The position numbers were made by a program, and so were the translations under genes. The notes below the pieces were generated by a model. The model saw only the letters and a program-made list of their open reading frames with translations, was not told where the DNA came from and did no database searches. From Cerasicoccus maritimus (GTDB lineage Bacteria; Verrucomicrobiota; Verrucomicrobiia; Opitutales; Cerasicoccaceae), in contig JAVDPD010000005.1 of assembly GCA_031296935.1 (NCBI GenBank), positions 1 through 64,000 on the forward strand: a DNA stretch of 64,000 bases, given 5' to 3'. Shown here piece after piece: positions 1 through 8,226 of this stretch (the stretch's first letter is position 1; every line of letters starts with the position of its first letter).

Positions 1-434
1 TCTACTATCACAAAATCCATCAAAACAGCAAATCAACTTCAGCAAAGCTAGGCCATCAAATCCGACGGGCTGCTAGGACTACCTTCGAATAAGGCGAGAT
101 TGCGCAACTCATTAAAAGGCAGTTAAGGCGCTCAGTTTGATGGCTGGGCAGTAAGCCCTGTCTCTAACTGCGTAACGCCGCTCAAAATCATAATCGCTCT
201 CGTCTCGCTCATGGGAGGTTAAGCGAAGTGTCCTGAATTGAGATGCTTGGCGTGTAGGTAAGTGCCCTAGGTAAATACAATGAGTCTGTGTGGTTAAAAT
301 TATGCACTTGGTGCCCAAGGAGTAGCCCTCAGTTTCATGGTTACGAGGTGAAAAAATGGCAATTATTGTAGAAATCCTCGCTATTGTTGCACAAATGATA
401 CGAGAGATACGTGTATTTTTAACCAATGCCTAGA
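1..434. other. Intergenic stretch without a supported gene
   Basis: I see no convincing coding region here. A 104-codon minus-strand frame (112-426) has low-complexity sequence and no family resemblance. Positions 208-240 match 28174-28206 at 26 of 33 bases (core CTCATGGGAGG then GAAGTG), so this may be debris of a dispersed element. No terminator with a T-tract was found. Confidence 0.4.
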
Positions 435-459
435 CTTTGGATGAAATATTTTCATCCAA
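435..459. repeat. Perfect 11-bp palindrome upstream of amt
   Basis: TTTGGATGAAA and its exact complement TTTCATCCAAA flank a TAT centre. It abuts the NtrC-like site and lies about 80 bp upstream of the sigma54 promoter. It could be an extra activator site or the terminator of an upstream gene, although only three T residues border the arms. Confidence 0.5.
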
Positions 460-476
460 ATGCACCAGTTTGGTTC
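460..476 (+). promoter_or_regulatory. NtrC-like enhancer site
   Basis: TGCACCA-gtt-TGGTTCA matches the classic NtrC site TGCACCA-N3-TGGTGCA except for one base. Its centre lies about 72 bp upstream of the -24 GG of the sigma54 promoter, a normal distance for an enhancer. No ntrC gene is in the window, so the regulator is inferred. Confidence 0.6.
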
Positions 477-538
477 ATAGGTTTTATGCGACTGGCAGGT
501 CGTTTTTGAGGATTATCCCATCTATGGGGGGCATAAAT

Positions 539-554
539 TGGCATGATGGGTGCT
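539..554 (+). promoter_or_regulatory. Sigma54 (-24/-12) promoter of amt-glnK
   Basis: TGGCATG-N4-GTGCT fits the sigma54 consensus TGGCACG-N4-TTGCW, with GG at 540-541 and GC at 552-553. Transcription would begin near 565. That rules out the GTG at 550 as a start and leaves a leader of about 57 nt before the ATG at 622. Confidence 0.68.
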
Positions 555-621
555 CTTGAAGGCGCCTCTCAGAAAACTCCGGTTATTCCACGGAAAAATT
601 CTCAATCCAACAAACTATACT

Positions 622-2016
622 ATGATCATGAAACTCAGACTCCTGAAATTCCTGATGCTTATGCTCGGACTCTCCTTCTTTGGTGTGTCCGGCGCTTTTG
701 CGCAGGATGAAGTGGTAGAAGAAGTTGTCGCTTCAGTGACCGAAGAAGCACCCGCATCTTTCGATGATGCATATGCTCTCTTCATGGAAGCACAAGGCGC
801 TAGCTTCTTCACCATCAGTAATCTCTGGCTTCTCATCTCGGCAGCTTTGGTGTTTACAATGCACCTAGGCTTCTCGACGCTTGAGGCTGGCTTAACGCAG
901 AGCAAAAACACGGTTAACATCTTGTTTAAGAACGTGTTTATCATCTGCATGGGCACGCTTACTTATGCTATTTGGGGCTTTAACGCAATGTATCCAGGGG
1001 ATGCATGGACCATTGGCGGCTTCTTTGCCATGGGTAGCTGGTTTGACGTGGATCCAACTATGGAACTCATGTCATCCGAGTATGCTGATTACACTTGGTA
1101 CACCGATTTCATCTTCCAGGCAATGTTTGCTGCAACTGCCGCAACAATCGTTTCCGGTGCCGTTGCTGAGCGCGTGAAGCTCTCCAGCTTCATGATTTTT
1201 GCTACTTTACTCGTAATGTTTGCATACCCGATCACTGGCTCCTGGCAGTGGGGTGGTGGCTGGCTCTCCGAGAACGGCTTCTATGACTTCGCTGGTTCCT
1301 CGCTGGTTCACGCCTTCGGTGGATATGCCGCGCTCGCTTGCGCCATTCTGCTCGGTGCTCGTAAGGGCAAATACCTTGAAAACGGTAAAATCAAGCCGAT
1401 CCTCGGCCACTCCATGCCCCTTGCAACCATTGGTGTCTTCCTGCTGTTCCTCGGCTGGTTTGGTTTCAATGGTGGTTCTGTTCTGAATGCTGACCCTTAT
1501 CTAGTGTCTCTCGTATTCTGCACCACAGCTCTTGCAGCTTGCGCAGGTGGTCTTGGCGCCATGTTCACTTCTTGGATTGTGCTGAAAAAACCGGACCTTT
1601 CCATGGCTCTTAATGGTATCTTGGCTGGCCTCGTTGGCATCACCGCTGGCGCTGACGCAATCTCGCCGTTCTGGTCCATCATCGTAGGCCTGTTGGCTGG
1701 TATTATCTGCGTTTTCTCGGTTCTCTTTTTCGACAAGCTCAAGATCGACGACCCGGTTGGCGCTATCTCTGTTCACGGTATCTGCGGTAACTTCGGTACG
1801 ATCGTAGTTGGTATCTGGGGCGGCGCGAGCATCGCTTGGCAGTTCATCGGCACCATCTCGATCTCTGTCTTCGCTCTGATCTTCTCCTTCATCGTCTTTG
1901 GTATCATCAAGGCTACCATTGGCATTCGTGTCAGCGAAGAGGAAGAAGCCGAAGGTCTCGACATTGGCGAGCACGGCCAGGAAGCATACCCGCAGTTTGC
2001 TCCCGACATCAAGTAA
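622..2016 (+). CDS. amt: Ammonium transporter, Amt/Rh family
   Basis: Inner-membrane channel for ammonium/ammonia uptake. The product (464 residues from the ATG at 622; ATG 628 is also possible) begins with a cleavable signal peptide ending near GAFAQ. An acidic linker and about eleven membrane segments follow. The two conserved pore histidines lie in SLVHAFGGYAAL and AISVHGICGN. Other family stretches include GDAWTIGGFFAMG and GWFGFNGGS. The longer frame from GTG 550 is rejected because a sigma54 promoter overlaps it. glnK follows 62 bp downstream, the usual amt/P-II pairing in which P-II blocks the channel when nitrogen is plentiful. Regulation by sigma54 and NtrC is inferred from the upstream sites. 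Confidence 0.95.
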   Translation: MIMKLRLLKFLMLMLGLSFFGVSGAFAQDEVVEEVVASVTEEAPASFDDAYALFMEAQGASFFTISNLWLLISAALVFTMHLGFSTLEAGLTQSKNTVNILFKNVFIICMGTLTYAIWGFNAMYPGDAWTIGGFFAMGSWFDVDPTMELMSSEYADYTWYTDFIFQAMFAATAATIVSGAVAERVKLSSFMIFATLLVMFAYPITGSWQWGGGWLSENGFYDFAGSSLVHAFGGYAALACAILLGARKGKYLENGKIKPILGHSMPLATIGVFLLFLGWFGFNGGSVLNADPYLVSLVFCTTALAACAGGLGAMFTSWIVLKKPDLSMALNGILAGLVGITAGADAISPFWSIIVGLLAGIICVFSVLFFDKLKIDDPVGAISVHGICGNFGTIVVGIWGGASIAWQFIGTISISVFALIFSFIVFGIIKATIGIRVSEEEEAEGLDIGEHGQEAYPQFAPDIK

Positions 2017-2051
2017 TGGTTTGAGTCTCTACTTGATTCAACAGCCAATAA

Positions 2052-2417
<366 letters not shown>

Positions 2418-2450
2418 GGCCTACCTTAGACCAAGCATTAGTTTAAACGA

Positions 2451-2482
2451 ATCCCGCTGGTATATCGCCAGCGGGATTTTTT
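2451..2482 (+). terminator. Intrinsic terminator of amt-glnK
   Basis: A perfect 10-bp stem (ATCCCGCTGG/CCAGCGGGAT) with a 7-nt loop runs into six T residues. Confidence 0.92.
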
Positions 2483-2560
2483 GTCCGCAAATTGTATTTT
2501 GCCCTAAACGGACAAAAGAGATTGGCAAATGCCGCGTTACCAACAAGATCAGCTGGGAAC

Positions 2561-3700
2561 ATGGCTGAAAGTCAGGCTACAGCTACTTTGGATTTACGAC
2601 GCGAAGCAGGCGCCCTGGTTTTGGCGTTGGCTGGCGAGTGGAAGTTTGGTTCGAAGATCCCCGATTTCTCAGAAGTCGAAAGCTGTTTCTCCGAAGGTAA
2701 ACCGCCAGCGAAGCTGGCGTTTGAATCCAGCCAGGTATCTGGCTGGGACACCGCGCTGATGACCTTCCTCCAGAAGGTGGGCGATCTGGCGAAGTTGACC
2801 AAGACCGAGCTCGATCTGTCGGGTTTGCCTGATGGCGCTGAGGGCCTTTTAAAGCTGGCCACCGCAGTGCCAAAAAAAGAAGGCACGGGCCGGGATGCGA
2901 AGCGTGAATCTTTCCTGACCAGGCTAGGCAACGCCACAATCGCCTTTGGCGGAGAGATCATGGAGACTACTGAATTTATCGGTGAGTCCATGCTCTCGTT
3001 CCTGCGCTTTCTGCGAGGGAAGGCCCGTTTTCGTTGGGTGGATCTCTGGGTGGTCATGCAGCAAACCGGAGCTGAAGCGCTGCCGATTGTATTGCTAATT
3101 AATTTTCTGGTCGGCGTGATTCTGGCCTTCGTCGGTGCGGTCCAGCTCCAGAAATTCGGTGCGGATATCTACGTGGCCGACTTGGTGGGCTTGGCGATGG
3201 TCCGCGAAATGGGCGCCATCATGACGGGCATCATCATGTGTGGTCGCACGGGCGCGGCATTTGCGGCGTCACTCGGCAGCATGAAGGTATCCGAGGAAAT
3301 TGACGCCCTCAAAACCCTCGGCCTTTCGCCGATGGATTTCCTGGTCCTGCCGCGAATGTTGGCCCTGTGCTGCATGATGCCGATGCTCGTGCTTTTTGCG
3401 GACTTGATTGGTATTCTGGGTGGCTTGATCATTGGCACGAGCATGTTGGACGTTACGGTGTCGCAATTCATCAACCGCACTGTTGGGGCGATTGATCTCG
3501 CGAATTTCTCCACGGGCATCATCAAGTCAGTCGTCATCGGCGTGATAGTGGCCGGCGCTGGCTGTATGCGTGGTATGCAATGTGGTAGCAGCTCGGCGGC
3601 TGTTGGGCAGGCGACGACCTCAGCGGTTGTTACGGGCATCACGCTGATCATTATCGCCGACGCAATTTTCGCTGTGCTCTTCAACATTGTCGGCCTCTAG
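2561..3700 (+). CDS. STAS-MlaE fusion, ABC lipid transporter permease
   Basis: Inner-membrane permease of the MlaE (PF02405) family, which moves phospholipid between membranes with an MlaF-type ATPase. Residues about 10-120 look like a STAS domain (the MlaB role) fused to the permease. The permease signature REMGAIMTGIIMCGRTGAAF is followed by KVSEEIDALKTLGLSPMDF, the coupling region, and several membrane helices. I start at ATG 2561 (379 residues) rather than 2492 because the STAS strand begins just after it. No mlaF, mlaD or mlaC gene is adjacent; an MFS gene follows. The ATPase partner must be encoded elsewhere. Confidence 0.85.
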   Translation: MAESQATATLDLRREAGALVLALAGEWKFGSKIPDFSEVESCFSEGKPPAKLAFESSQVSGWDTALMTFLQKVGDLAKLTKTELDLSGLPDGAEGLLKLATAVPKKEGTGRDAKRESFLTRLGNATIAFGGEIMETTEFIGESMLSFLRFLRGKARFRWVDLWVVMQQTGAEALPIVLLINFLVGVILAFVGAVQLQKFGADIYVADLVGLAMVREMGAIMTGIIMCGRTGAAFAASLGSMKVSEEIDALKTLGLSPMDFLVLPRMLALCCMMPMLVLFADLIGILGGLIIGTSMLDVTVSQFINRTVGAIDLANFSTGIIKSVVIGVIVAGAGCMRGMQCGSSSAAVGQATTSAVVTGITLIIIADAIFAVLFNIVGL

Positions 3701-3793
3701 GTCATCAGTAGAAGTAGACTTTGGTGGACAGTTTTCTGCTGAAAAGCTTCTTCTTAGCTCGCGACTTCGCGCATAGGTGTTAGCCTTCAGAAA

Positions 3794-5140
3794 ATGGGTG
3801 GTTTTTCAAGCGATGAGAGTCAGGTAGAAGGCCCGGGCGGACTGCGGGCGTGGTTGGTTTGGGGTACGGCGGCGCTATTCTACCTCTACGAATTTTTTGT
3901 GCGGGTGGCGCCATCGGTGATGGAGGCGGAGCTGCAAGCATCCTTTCATTTAACTGCAGGTGCCTTGGGGGGCGTGTTGGGCGTTTACTTCTATATTTAC
4001 GCGCCGATGCAGCTAGTCGTCGGGCCGGCGCTTGACCGCTTTAGTGCTAAAACTATCCTCGTGCCGGCCTGCTTCCTGTGCGCGATCGGCTGCATTATGG
4101 TGATGTCCGGCCATAGCGATATCATGCTCGGTCTGGCACGTCTTTGCCAGGGATTTGGCTCGGCCTTCGCCTTTGTCGGCACGATGTATTTGGCGGCCGA
4201 GTGGTTCCCGCGTCACCGTCTGGCGTTGTTGTCCGGTCTGACGACTTCACTCGGCATGCTGGGCGCCATTGTGGGCAACGCTGGCATTGCCGAAGTGGTG
4301 AACGACTTTGGCTGGCGGATCACGATGAAGGACGCCGGCTTTTTTGGTCTGTTCGTGATGATCTTAATCTTCGTCATCGTGCCGCATCATCCTCCGCACA
4401 AGGAGGCTAAGCCGAAGGTGAAAAAGAAGGGCGCATTGCATGGCCTGAAGATCGTCGTGCTCAACCCGCAAACGTGGCTCACCAGCATCGTTACCTCGGC
4501 GCTCTACATGCCGCTGTCGGTCATTGGCGCACTGTGGGGCGTGCAATATATCATGTCGCTCACGGGTGAAAGCAAGGTCGCGGCTTCGGGAGCGGTGTCG
4601 ATGCTTTACGTGGGTTGGTTGATCGGCGGCCCTGCGGTGGGCTGGCTCTCGGAGCACCTCGGGCACCGGCGCTTGCTACTTGGGGCGTCTTCCGCGCTGA
4701 CGGTTGCCGGGACCGGCCTGTTGCTCATTTTCACCTCGATGAGCATGTGGAGCGTCTATGCGCTGATGCTGGTCATCGGCCTCGTTTCCTGCCCGCAGGT
4801 GATCGGCTTCGTAGTCGCCGTGGAGCACAACCCGCGCGAATACAGCGGCACGTCCATTGCCGTGACCAACATGATGGTCATGCTGCTCGGCGGCTTGGGC
4901 ATGGCGTTGTTCGGTGTGGTGCTCGACTGGTCGGTGGGCACGGAGCAGCTTGGGGCTAACGGCCATTACTCGGTCGATGCCTACCGTCGTGCGATGGCGA
5001 TGTTGCCGATCTTTGCGGCCATCGGTGGGCTGGCTGCGTGGCTCCTGCAAGAAAGTATCGACCGCGATGAGCATCTACAAGCCAAGCACGAACGTAAGCA
5101 GGCCAAGCTTGCCGCGGCCGAGGAAAAGGCGAACATCTAA
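3794..5140 (+). CDS. MFS transporter
   Basis: Major facilitator superfamily permease of 448 residues with about twelve hydrophobic segments in two six-helix halves. A long charged cytoplasmic loop (near HPPHKEAKPKVKKKGA) separates the halves. The loop 2-3 motif appears as GPALDRFSAKTILV. The N-terminus AALFYLYEFFVRVAPSVM resembles organic-anion or sugar-phosphate porters of the family, but substrate cannot be read from sequence. The C-terminus is a charged helix rich in Lys, Glu and Ala. The gene ends 11 bp before palindromic element copy A. Confidence 0.85.
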   Translation: MGGFSSDESQVEGPGGLRAWLVWGTAALFYLYEFFVRVAPSVMEAELQASFHLTAGALGGVLGVYFYIYAPMQLVVGPALDRFSAKTILVPACFLCAIGCIMVMSGHSDIMLGLARLCQGFGSAFAFVGTMYLAAEWFPRHRLALLSGLTTSLGMLGAIVGNAGIAEVVNDFGWRITMKDAGFFGLFVMILIFVIVPHHPPHKEAKPKVKKKGALHGLKIVVLNPQTWLTSIVTSALYMPLSVIGALWGVQYIMSLTGESKVAASGAVSMLYVGWLIGGPAVGWLSEHLGHRRLLLGASSALTVAGTGLLLIFTSMSMWSVYALMLVIGLVSCPQVIGFVVAVEHNPREYSGTSIAVTNMMVMLLGGLGMALFGVVLDWSVGTEQLGANGHYSVDAYRRAMAMLPIFAAIGGLAAWLLQESIDRDEHLQAKHERKQAKLAAAEEKANI

Positions 5141-5151
5141 TTACCAAAGCG

Positions 5152-5213
5152 AGAGATAACATGAAGTTGCCGGGTTGAGCAAGTGCTGGGCCCGGCAACT
5201 TCATGTTATCTCT
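5152..5213. repeat. 62-bp palindromic element, copy A
   Basis: Perfect 23-bp arms (5152-5174, 5191-5213) flank a 16-nt asymmetric loop. The loop is the reverse complement of that in copy B (42111-42174) with one mismatch, so copy A is the same element inverted. A diverged copy C lies at 19049-19110. It sits between convergent genes, and its right end supplies part of the stop codon of the minus-strand gene. Confidence 0.9.
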
Positions 5214-6681
5214 AACGGCGCGGGCCGCGACGTTCAATTCGACTGCTGGATTCTTCTTCTCGCGCAGGCTCCGCCTTGGGGGCAGGAGCAGCGGCTGCCG
5301 ACTCATTCGGCGTTGCCGCGACCATTGGCAGCGCAAAGCTCCAGGTGCCCTTCGCCTCATCGGGATTGACGACAGCGGTTGGTTTCAGGTCATCGGAAAC
5401 TTGGCCTGGTGGAATCTTATCCTGACGCGCGGTTGCTGCCTCCCCGGGCTCGTCGGATGAATCCGCATCAGCTTGCTGGGCTGCGGCCAGCGCCATTTCC
5501 TGAAGAGTCATTTGGGCGGGGGGCGGGGGAGGCGTTTCGCGGGAAGCCGTAGTGCTGGCGGCCTTCGAATTGCTGACCGAGGCCAGCGGTAAATTCTGCT
5601 GCTTGGCTTCCGCGGTTTCGGGCAGTGGTGGGAGATCATACTCGAATTGCTTTTCGCCCTGGCGGGTGAGCAGCTCTTGGCGGCCGCGCAGGTTGCTGAC
5701 TTCGGCCAGGGTGTCGGCTAATTGCTTGCGGAGCGCGGCATTGCTCTCGGCCAGCTCGGCATTGTCCTCGGCGAGCATTTGCTGGCGGACACTCATTTGG
5801 GCAACGGAAGCCGCGGAGAACTCGCGGGCACCCTGAGTGTTTGCCAACTGCGCGCGCAGCTCGGCGTTGGACTCCTGCATGCGCTTGAATTCTTCGCCGG
5901 AGCGAAGCTGCTCGTTTTCAGCGATGAGTTTCTTTTGGTTGGCCTGAAATTCGGCAATGATCGCGTCGCGGCGCTTGAGCTCGGCCGCCTGGGTGTCGAG
6001 TAGTTTTTGTAGCTCGGCGGCTTCTGCTTGCTTGGCCTCAAGCAGAGTATCGAGCTCAAGGATCAGCGCTTCGAGCTGCTGGTAATCCTCTTCTGCGGTC
6101 ACGTCGGCATCGAGGTTGGCGAACATGGTTATCGTGCCGGTAGCTTTGGCCTCTTCGCCGGTTTCGGGATTGACGTAGAATAGCGCGAAAGTGGCTTCTT
6201 CAAAGCTCGGCACCGTTCTCACAACCTGATCCTCACTGATCATGTCGCCATCGCCATCGAACAACTCGATGATCAAAAGAGCTGCTTGGTAGCCACATTT
6301 AAGCCCCTCGCTATCGAAAGGTATTCGGAAGATGATTTTGTCATCTTTCTCCTTTTCGTCACCGTTAAATAGAATGGTATGTGGTCCTTCTCGTAGTAGT
6401 TCGCTCGCGAGAAAGCCCTGATCTGAGATGACATAATTTCTATCGAGGGTGAATTCCGCGTCGGAAAGTCCTCCGCCAATTGATACGTTTCCTAATTTCA
6501 TCGTCCCCGATAGCACTCTCGGCGGGCCGATGTCTGCGCGTAGCACTGGGTCGACGTAGTCCACGTCGCCCTCGAAGACGAAGCGGGGTGTGGCGTCGAG
6601 GTTTTCGGGCTCTACAGCGTCGTCCTGCGCGCAAAGGGCGAGCGGGATCAGCGTGAGCAGCAATGTTGCGATGCGGCGCAT
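5212..6681 (-). CDS. Secreted coiled-coil protein of unknown function
   Basis: Not recognised as a named family. From ATG 6681 (489 residues) it has a signal peptide (MRRIATLLLTLIPLALCAQ), then a beta-rich domain to about residue 195. A long coiled coil rich in Glu, Ala, Gln and Leu covers about 200-350. The tail is low-complexity, rich in Pro, Ala and Ser and ending RIERRGPRR. An upstream in-frame start at 6714 is rejected because those codons lie in an inverted repeat (6693-6719). It is probably periplasmic or envelope-attached. The neighbouring oxidoreductase is separated by the repeat, so no operon is claimed. Confidence 0.75.
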   Translation of the reverse strand: MRRIATLLLTLIPLALCAQDDAVEPENLDATPRFVFEGDVDYVDPVLRADIGPPRVLSGTMKLGNVSIGGGLSDAEFTLDRNYVISDQGFLASELLREGPHTILFNGDEKEKDDKIIFRIPFDSEGLKCGYQAALLIIELFDGDGDMISEDQVVRTVPSFEEATFALFYVNPETGEEAKATGTITMFANLDADVTAEEDYQQLEALILELDTLLEAKQAEAAELQKLLDTQAAELKRRDAIIAEFQANQKKLIAENEQLRSGEEFKRMQESNAELRAQLANTQGAREFSAASVAQMSVRQQMLAEDNAELAESNAALRKQLADTLAEVSNLRGRQELLTRQGEKQFEYDLPPLPETAEAKQQNLPLASVSNSKAASTTASRETPPPPPAQMTLQEMALAAAQQADADSSDEPGEAATARQDKIPPGQVSDDLKPTAVVNPDEAKGTWSFALPMVAATPNESAAAAPAPKAEPAREEESSSRIERRGPRR

Positions 6682-6692
6682 GGGAAAAAATG

Positions 6693-6791
6693 GTAGGGCG
6701 CAGTCTCTAGACAAGCCGCAGTTGGAGTAGTTTCGCTCTTTTTGCTACTGGCCTGCACGGCGTGGCGGCTTGTCTGGAGACTGCGCCCTAC
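6693..6791. repeat. 27-bp inverted repeat with 45-nt spacer
   Basis: Arms at 6693-6719 and 6765-6791 (GTAGGGCGCAGTCTC..., reverse-complemented) match at 26 of 27 positions. The element lies between two minus-strand genes. There is no T-tract, so a mobile or REP-like origin is more likely than a simple terminator. Confidence 0.85.
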
Positions 6792-6832
6792 CTTAGGAAT
6801 TAGATCATTGAAACCCGAGAATTGACCATTGG

Positions 6833-7999
6833 TTACAGCTTCGGGAATTTGATCCACTTGTTGGCTTGGGCGGATTTCACGCAGGTGTCAATGAAGGCCA
6901 TGCCGTAGAGGCCGTCGTCCACGGTGACGATGTCGTAGCCGCTCTTGCGGGGATACTTGCCGAGGACTTCGTCGGCAATGGCTTCGCTGGCGGCGCGGTA
7001 AATGTTCGCAAAGGCTTCGAGGAACGCCTCCGGGTGGCCGGGGGGCGTGCGGCAGGCATTTTGTGCTGCCTTGGAGAGATAGCCCTGGCCGCGCTTGAGC
7101 ACCTCGCGGGGCTTGCCGGGATACTTGACGATGAGGTCGGTCGGGTTTTCCTGATGCCACTCGATCGAGGCCTTCGTGCCGTATACGCGGATGCTGAGCG
7201 CGTTTTCCTCGCCGGCGGAAATCTGGGAAGCGTAGAGCACGCCCTTGGCGCCGCCCTTGTAGCGGAGGAGCATGTTGCCGTCGTCCTCAAGTGTGCGCCC
7301 GGGGACAAAGCTCGTAAACTCAGCCATGATGGCGTCGATCTCGAGCCCGGTGATGTAGTGCGCGAGGTTTTCGGCGTGGGTGCCGATGTCGCCCACGGCA
7401 CAGCTGGCGCCAGCGCGCTTGGGGTCGGTCCGCCAGGCGGCCTGCTTTTGGTCGTCGGCTTCGAGGGCGGAGAGGAGCCAGTCCTGCGGGTATTCGGCGA
7501 CGATTTTCAGGATGTCGCCGAGCTTGCCCTTTTTCACCATGTCGCGGGCTTCCTTGACCATTGGGTAGCCGGTGTAGTTGTGCGTGAGGGCAAATACCTT
7601 GCCCGACTTGGCAACGATCTTCTTGAGCGCCTTGGCCTCCTTGAGATCGAAGGTCATTGGCTTGTCGCAAATCACATTGAAGCCGGCCTGCAGGAAGCAC
7701 TTCGCGACGGGGAAATGCATGAAATTTGGGGTGACGATCGATACGAAGTCCAGGCGCTCTTCGGCGGGCTTGGCGGCTTCGATCTTGGCCATCTCTTCGT
7801 AGGAGGCATAGACGCGGGCGGGGTCAATATACAGGTCCTGGCCAGAGAGCAGGGAGCGTTCGGGATCACTGGAGAAGCAACCGGCAACGAGCTCCATCTG
7901 GCCGTCGAGGTTCGCAGCCATGCGGTGCACCGCGCCAATAAAGGCGTCGCGGCCACCACCGATCATACCGTAGCGTAGTTTGCGTTTGAGCTTTTTCAT
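6833..7999 (-). CDS. Gfo/Idh/MocA family oxidoreductase
   Basis: NAD(P)-dependent sugar or inositol-type dehydrogenase of 388 residues from ATG 7999. The Rossmann segment is RYGMIGGGRDAFIGAVHR. VSIVTPNFMHFPVAKCFLQAG and the EKP-like ICDKPMTFDLKEA follow, then the C-terminal sheet domain beginning near DIGTHAENLAHYITG, where His is the likely catalytic base. A longer frame to 8071 is rejected because its codons lie in a CGGAAT tandem repeat. Substrate unknown. Relatives in this phylum often belong to carbohydrate utilisation loci, but no sugar gene adjoins it. Confidence 0.9.
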   Translation of the reverse strand: MKKLKRKLRYGMIGGGRDAFIGAVHRMAANLDGQMELVAGCFSSDPERSLLSGQDLYIDPARVYASYEEMAKIEAAKPAEERLDFVSIVTPNFMHFPVAKCFLQAGFNVICDKPMTFDLKEAKALKKIVAKSGKVFALTHNYTGYPMVKEARDMVKKGKLGDILKIVAEYPQDWLLSALEADDQKQAAWRTDPKRAGASCAVGDIGTHAENLAHYITGLEIDAIMAEFTSFVPGRTLEDDGNMLLRYKGGAKGVLYASQISAGEENALSIRVYGTKASIEWHQENPTDLIVKYPGKPREVLKRGQGYLSKAAQNACRTPPGHPEAFLEAFANIYRAASEAIADEVLGKYPRKSGYDIVTVDDGLYGMAFIDTCVKSAQANKWIKFPKL

Positions 8000-8016
8000 A
8001 TGGGGGAAGGTTTTTG

Positions 8017-8069
8017 GGAATGCGGATTGCGGAATGCGGAATACGGAGGTCGGAATGTGGAATGAGGAC
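8017..8069. repeat. Degenerate GGAATGCGGA tandem repeat
   Basis: About five imperfect copies of a roughly 10-bp unit built on CGGAAT lie just upstream of the oxidoreductase start. They create an artificial N-terminal extension of that reading frame. Confidence 0.75.
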
Positions 8070-8143
8070 AATGGATTCCAGCTTGAGGCATGTCAACCAA
8101 GGGGCAACGTCCCGTTGCATCTGAGCTGTTTGAGGCAGGCGTA

Positions 8144-8213
8144 TTTTTGAACAGAAGTTAACCAATTTCCCATGCTGATGGCTTTGCTTTCTTTGCTAAC
8201 TTCTGTTCAAAAA
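8144..8213. repeat. 19-bp inverted repeat, TTTTTGAACAGAAGTTA type
   Basis: Arms 8144-8162 and 8195-8213 pair at 18 of 19 positions around a 32-nt spacer. It lies just downstream of the VWA gene (stop at 8227), so it could act as a terminator or 3'-end stabiliser. The arms are unrelated to the other repeat families in the window. Confidence 0.8.
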
Positions 8214-8226
8214 CTGCGCCATCTCA

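Noticed and set aside
112..426. 104-codon minus-strand frame
   Set aside because: Low-complexity Ile/Arg/Thr-rich start, no domain pattern, and part matches an intergenic repeat.
550..621. Upstream GTG start adding 24 residues to Amt
   Set aside because: It lies within the -12 element of the sigma54 promoter and precedes the signal peptide.
2492..2560. Longer N-terminus for the MlaE protein
   Set aside because: It begins inside the terminator region and adds residues not matching STAS.
6682..6714. Upstream start for the coiled-coil protein
   Set aside because: Codons derive from the left arm of the inverted repeat at 6693-6719.
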